From Azadirachta indica (taxonomy: Eukaryota > Streptophyta > Magnoliopsida > Sapindales > Meliaceae), in NCBI GenBank assembly GCA_022749755.1, contig JAGQDM010000070.1:2919792-2983791 (forward strand): a stretch of 64,000 nucleotides of DNA. Reading direction: 5' to 3'. The translations under genes and the position numbers were made by a program. This document shows, in pieces, positions 58,348-64,000 of the stretch; position 1 is the first letter of the stretch, and each line of letters starts with the position of its first letter. Below the pieces are notes generated by a model, which ran no database searches, was not told the origin of the DNA, and saw nothing but the letters and a program-made list of their open reading frames with translations.

Positions 58348-60074
58348 CAGATTACCAAGGAAGGGTACGTTCCCAAAACTAAAGAAAACAAAAAGAAAGA
58401 AGAGAACAAAAGGATGGTTTCGAGAACAGATATCGAATAGATAGAATTCGACATCTATATTAATATTATAATAGTTGTTCTTACTTGGTAGAGAATCTTT
58501 GTGGATTATAGTGGTAGAGAATCATTGTGAGTTTAGTGGGCAAGCCGATTCCATACGGCGAGATAGTGATCTATCCTCAACTTGTATATTCGTTGTAAAT
58601 ACTTGGTCGGTCGATACGAGACTCTTTCTGAGTTCAGTGGGAAGACAGCACCGAATCAGACGGGCACAGAAGAAGAAGTGGTTTCATCCGACCGGCGAGA
58701 TAGTTCGATTTCTAGTCAGCTAACTGAGAATCCAATATAGAAAATTTCTTTTCTAATGATATCTCAATATAACGATTTCTTGTGAGCCACGAAACTGATA
58801 ATCCAACGTAAGTACGAACCACTCAATGAGAATCTCAGGCCAATAAGCTACGACTACGAAACGAATTGGATCGGGTTCAGCGCTTTCAAGCTATCGAAGA
58901 AGAGTCAATTCAATGCTCAAGTCAAGTCAAAGAAAGGGGGGAAGTCCACTTATGAAATAGAAGACTGCTTCATATCTCAATCTATAGATATAGATCGCAA
59001 TCCGTGGGCAAGAACCCTTCAGCGGTTTAGAAGAGGAAGCGAAAGATGACTCGACCAAAGGCTCAGCCGAAAGAGAAACTTTCTCAGTCGAAGGATAAAC
59101 TGAATGAAAATCTCACTTTAAGCCGGTTGTTAGCCGTCTCAGTAAGGCTAGTGAGCAAGTTTAGGTTTAGGAATAGGAATGATGATTAGGAAGCGAAGCA
59201 ACCTCTTTCTTATCAAAGCTTTCACGGGATTCGTTTTCGTTTAGTGGACATCCAGCTGATGGAGAACCTGAGGTGAGGAGAGCAGTGAAAGAACGTAGGC
59301 AATGTGAATTGACGGCTTAGATAGAGGTAATTGCTTGAGGAGAAGAGAACCCTCTTACCCCGCCCGCACCTAAAGATTAGTAAGCTGTTCCGATCAGGCC
59401 TAAACACGAAATTGAGAATCAAAGGAGAAGGGTACTATGGGGACAATCCATATGAATAAGAAGAAGAAGCTTTCGCCCTGGAACTACATTCAAATCTCAC
59501 TCAACAGGGCTAATTGTTGTTGTTGCCCCTATGGGCTCTTATCCTGTTCCGTTCCCTATGGGCTCTTCTCCCCTGCCCTCAGGGAAGGGAGGTACCTAAC
59601 TATGCGCATCCATCTACCAGCAAAGACAGGGTCCGAAGGTGCTGAAATCGGTGCTCAAGTCGTCCAGTATAGAATGAGTGTAGTAAGCCAAAGGGGTTTG
59701 TTTCGTCTGTTGCTGGGTAGCCCCGTCCCGTCCTTAGAGAAATGTATCTTCTTTTGATACGTATGTATCTTCTTGTTCTACGTTATTCCTTGGAATAGAA
59801 TCTTTCTTTTCTTAAAAAAGTGGGAAGAATCAAAAGGCAGGGCCTATAAAGAGGAAAGCTCAATCTCGAACCAGGAATCAAGCCCGGCGGGAATAAAGAA
59901 GATGAATAGGGGTTAAGTTCATTACCTCGGTTTCACCACCGCAACTGGTTTCCGTAGCTCTCCAGTAGCAAAGTCCGGGTTTTAGCTGTCGAAGCAAGCT
60001 CGGTCTCCTCTCTCCTCTTCAATATTTCAGGTAAAGCTAGCATTTCGGGTTTAGTAGTTTGCTAGTCTTTTTGT
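58348..60074. other. Unassigned DNA between nad6 region and RNase H relic (block C reversed)
   Basis: Mirror of 42401-44126. No further gene seen. Confidence 0.6.
59437..59757 (+). CDS. Unrecognised 106-codon open frame (block C reversed)
   Basis: Mirror copy of 42709-43029 with the same translation. It is oriented away from nad6, and nothing nearby suggests an operon. Confidence 0.2.
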   Translation: MGTIHMNKKKKLSPWNYIQISLNRANCCCCPYGLLSCSVPYGLFSPALREGRYLTMRIHLPAKTGSEGAEIGAQVVQYRMSVVSQRGLFRLLLGSPVPSLEKCIFF

Positions 60075-60945
60075 TGCAGGGCGGTATTCTCCGCTGAACT
60101 CTTGCATGAGTTGGAAATAAGTGAGGTTTCTTGACAGCAAAGCTGCCAGTCACTTGATTCACTATCAATTGAGCATCTCCACAAACCTCAATAACTCTGA
60201 CACCCATGTCGAGGGCGGAGCGTGAACCCTAACATAAGTGCTTCGTATTAATCAACATGGTTGGTACAAGGATAGTCCAATTTTCAAGCATGCGGGATAA
60301 CATCTTGTTCAGGAGTTACGAAGACGACTCCAGCACCACCACCAAGACTTTACTTTACGCTGCCCCAAATAGTTGGCCCATGAAGCTTCTATCTTCATTA
60401 TTTCTGCCGGGATATCGTCTTTCAAGGGGGGTACCGTCGTCAACCGGAAAGGAGGCCAAGAAAGAAGCGATAGCTTGACCTTTAATAGCTGCTTTGGGAG
60501 GAGTGCAGACAATATCGCAAGCGAAGTAACCACTTGGCTGCACGTCCTGATAGGGCAGGTTGGGATAATAGATATCTGACCAGGCTAGCTTTAGTCATAA
60601 GTCGAACAGAATGAGCTAAAAGAGTTTGCCGTAATCTTTGAGCAGCAAAGACTAGGGTAGGGCTAGGCAATTTCAGCACGAGAGTAGTTCAACTCAGGCC
60701 CTTTCAATATGCGGCTGAGATAGTAGACTGGCCTCTCTAGGCCTGATTCGTATTCGTCTTCTTGAGCAAGTCACGCACCTACTCTCCATCGTCGACATAT
60801 ACAAACAAGATCAAGGGCTTTCCTTGCTTTCCTGGAGGCATGAGTACCCGAGGTTCAAGTAGTTTTTAACCAAGTCAAAGGCTGATTGCGCCTCGGCAGT
60901 CCATTGGAACCTCTGACTCTTCTTCGTCAGTTGGAAGAGTTCGCT
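60075..60945 (-). pseudogene. Ty3/gypsy RT-linked RNase H and second RNase H relic (block C reversed)
   Basis: Reverse-complement copy of 41540-42400 with the same chain of RNase H motifs and the same breaks. A small indel near 61030 (lysine codon region before SNYIKN) and one near 60835 alter the upstream frames. There is no added coding capacity over the other copy. Confidence 0.75.
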
Positions 60946-63900
60946 TTGAGTATCTTGTTGACAAGCTGGGAACCCTGGATCTTCATTCACCAGAACGAGT
61001 AAGGAAGGAAGACAGACATTTTTGATGTAGTTGCTTGAGATTGGGGATGCCTGGAGACACCAAGAAATTCTATATTTTAGAATCGATTTTGTACCAGCCC
61101 TTCTGAGAGACTCGATTTTGCTGCCAGTTAGGCTACCGGGGAGATGCTGACTTGGTGGCATACCCGCTCATGCCATTCACCTTGATGATACGAAATGAGT
61201 GACTAACGGTCACGTATAGTTTGTCCGTTGGGCTTTCTTTCAATCTCAAATTAGCACTATTCGAAAGGGTTTCATGCTGTGTCTCACGCTTTTCAACGAG
61301 ATGTTGTGCTCCTCGAAATCCATTCGTTTTGTCATTTGATCCAAAACCTCAGGAATCGATTCGTAGAAGCAAGTCTTTCATGTAGTTGCCGTTTTCTCTT
61401 TTTTTTTTTTTTCATTTTTTTTATTTCTTTCCTTTCCCTGACCCCAAAACAAAAAACTTAGCACCAGGATTTTTTTCTTAAGGAAAAGCCGCTTCGGTCT
61501 CATGGGAAATGACTTATCAGTGCATCGAGAAGTGGTACCCCCAAAGCGTCTATAGCCAATGACATACATACTTAACCATAACATCTGTCGCCAACACCAT
61601 ATGGGAGGGGGAGAGATCTACCCTGTCGGGGATCAATCATGACATCCGGTCTAATGGCTATTGAATAAGCGGAAAACCCTCCCAATGAATGGGAAATTTC
61701 GGGTTTCACCCTAGACTTTAGGAAGTCAAGCAAAAACAGCTAAGTTCCTAAAACTTCTAAAATAAGTAAATTCGGGCGTCCAGTGGCGGATGGGAAGGAG
61801 CGATAGAGGGACGATAGAGCGCGCTCAAACCTCACCATGTCTTACGCCGCTAGGATTACAGGTCAAACCCTTTGTTTCCCTCTTTCGAGGGCCGGGGGGC
61901 GTCGAGTAGGATCGGGAATAATAGGAATCTCACAATCCTTTCATGTGATACGGTACGGCACCAACATGTCTACCCGAGACCTGTGCTCGAGATGGTTTCG
62001 CTTCCCCGAGTGACTCAAGGGGGGCAGCAGTCATTCCAGTCATTGCTTCCTAACTAAAGCATGGAACAAGAGTACCACCAAAAGATCTCATTCAGGACTG
62101 ACCTAACCCGATCTCCTATTTCTCCTTGACCGGACCCATTTCATTGACCGAGAGTCAAAAAGTCTAGAACTCGTTCTTTTTCTTTTAGAAGTTTCTCCTG
62201 AAGCTTGAAAGCGGGCTCAAAGCAAACTACGGCTCGAAAGAGTTCTTTCGCGCAGCTCGCCCCGCTGTGAGACTTGTGCTTTCGAGTAACCCATTTGCTC
62301 ATCCATCTTGCTTAATATGGTTCTTACGTCGGAAAAGAAAGAGATTGGGAATGCCGGACTAAGCAAAGATATGAGAAAGTTTGACCCGCAAGAATAGAGA
62401 AAGTAAGGAAGAAATTGGAAAATTTCTCTTTCTCTCGTCGGATCGTCCCTCGTGCCTGGGAGTTGAAGCGCTAGTTCCGCATCCCACCGGAAATCCACCG
62501 CTCTGAAGAAGCCGCTGAGGAAGACCCTAGTCACCCCCTCACCCGACTCCGAATCAGTCCTTCCCGCGAGTTGCCTCTCTGTCCTTGCTTTCGTCATCTT
62601 GGATTCTTCATTCCATCTGACCTGTGGAATGGCTTCTTTACTGTCTCTATTATAGTGGAATAAGGAAATCCGAATAGCTTATCGTTAGAACGGTTGAAAG
62701 CTGATCTGTACTGATAAAAGAGTTCATAAGTGAAGGAAGAAAGCTAGGCTGCGAGCTTTGTCTACGGAGCAAGCGTAATTGGTCTAAGCTCTTTCGGTTT
62801 AGGGTGGGATCGATTCGATAGACTTGATCCTTTTAGGGGGAGTTTTCCCGTAATTTAGATAGGGATATATGTTCAAGTGCAATATCCGTTTCTTTAAGGC
62901 CGAGTCAAGCCCGCTGTAGTGCCTGCCTTCAGTCCTTTTATGAAAGAAAGGGAGTTCTTTTCTGTGATTCCCATTGCATTACTGTCTGTTCTTCAGTCTT
63001 TTCCTTTGCTTAAATTCGGTTGGTAAGGCCTATTTTCTCCCTTAGGTCTTTGTTTTTTTATTTGTCTCACTTATGGGGTTTTGACTAACTTTCTTCTTAG
63101 GAAAGAAGAAGACCATTGATCAACTAATACGTCACCGGTGTACTTACTTCAACACAAGAAGTGTGGGCCTCTTCGATATCGATAGAAGCACTTTCTTTGT
63201 CTTGGTCCCAATTCAACTACATCCGCTATAGCATTTCAAATAAGTGGTTATTGAGTTCACGGAACACAAACTTAACCTTCAAGTTCAGATAGTGAGAGAG
63301 TGAACAAGAAGCCAAAATTCTATTAATTATATTCCGCTATCAAGAGAAGGAATACCCGGCAAAGTCCCATATCCTCATGTGCTTTGGGATGTAGTTTGAT
63401 CTGGGCTTGTCTTGCATTACTTGTTTCTGGAAAATCAGTCTTCCATGCCGGTTCCCGTCCGGCCTTAGACTAACTCGCAGTCAGACAGGTTCGTGAGATC
63501 ATAGTCTGATTCTTCAGATCCTCGCTTCCATCCCTAGAAGGAGGAGGAGCCAGCAAGAAGGAAGAAAAGGTAAAAGGTAAAAATAGCTTTCTCTTCCCGT
63601 CCTTCCTCACTACGGGATTCAGAAAAAGAAAGAGGGAAGACATTAAAATGTTTAACTAAACGAAAGCCTTGTCGATTAAGCTTATAGGCGAGGCGGGCGT
63701 GGGTACTTGCTTACGTGCGTGATTTCGCAATCTTTCTAGAACATGATGCGAATGCTATCCTCAATGCAGAAAGGCCAACTACTGCAGACAGGACTAAAGG
63801 ACTGACTGATAAAAGCACACTTAACTGCTGCAGGAAGTACCGATCAGAAAGGAGGAAGGCTGGAAGCGGCCTGACGAGTAGTCAATCCGTGCAAAGGATT

Positions 63901-64000
63901 AGATTTTCAGCACTTTTGATCATTGCGCACCATTTCACAGCATGGATCGGCGATCTAAGGCAATAAATAAAGGATTGAACTGAGATTGAGGCCCGTCGGG
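60946..64000. other. Unassigned DNA to the window end (block C reversed)
   Basis: Mirror of 38476-41539. The window edge coincides with the start of block C, so the next junction is not visible. Confidence 0.6.

Larger units (their letters stand above)
51547..64000 (-). repeat. Inverted repeat 2, right arm (block C reversed)
   Basis: Reverse complement of 38476-50911, 12454 nt against 12436 nt. nad6 and the cox2 exon are intact in this arm, so it is the better reference for coding content. It has its own run-length changes, for example a 14-base C run at 52356-52369 where the other arm has seven G. Confidence 0.95.

Overview
The window is plant (flowering-plant type) mitochondrial DNA. The evidence is nad6, a cox2 exon that ends at a group II intron start, an rps12 3' fragment in a chimeric frame, a tRNA-like t-element at the nad6 stop codon, a cox2 CGG codon where C-to-U editing is expected, broken pieces of nuclear Ty3/gypsy retrotransposons, and long gene-poor intergenic DNA. 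No bacterial operons, CRISPR arrays, rRNA genes or complete tRNA genes were seen.

The layout matters more than the genes: the window is built from fold-backs. Reading left to right: block A forward (1-9233); a fold with a 181-nt spacer (9234-9414); A reversed followed by B reversed (9415-23770); a fold with a 104-nt spacer (23771-23874); B forward, A forward, then C forward (23875-50911); a fold with a 635-nt spacer (50912-51546); C reversed (51547-64000). Only about 27.8 kb (23771-51546) is non-redundant. A occurs three times, B and C twice each. Copies differ mostly by homopolymer length and by 2-13 nt tandem duplications private to one copy. One nad6 copy and one cox2 copy are frameshifted while the partner is intact. 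That pattern fits unpolished long reads, so the fold-backs may be an assembly or template-switch artefact. A real multi-palindromic molecule cannot be excluded from sequence alone.

Block A holds mostly unassigned intergenic DNA, beginning in a broken retrotransposon integrase. B holds a retrotransposon RNase H and integrase relic, a second RNase H-like fragment, a 29-bp tandem repeat and the membrane-segment/rps12 chimeric frame. C holds, in order, a retrotransposon RNase H relic, nad6 with its t-element, a retrotransposon protease relic, about 4 kb of unassigned DNA, and cox2 up to its intron. The downstream cox2 exon is not in the window because the sequence folds back inside the intron.

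The functional genes encode respiratory-chain subunits: ND6 of complex I and COX2 of complex IV. Best reference copies are the minus-strand ones: nad6 at 57359-57976 and cox2 exon at 51622-52324.
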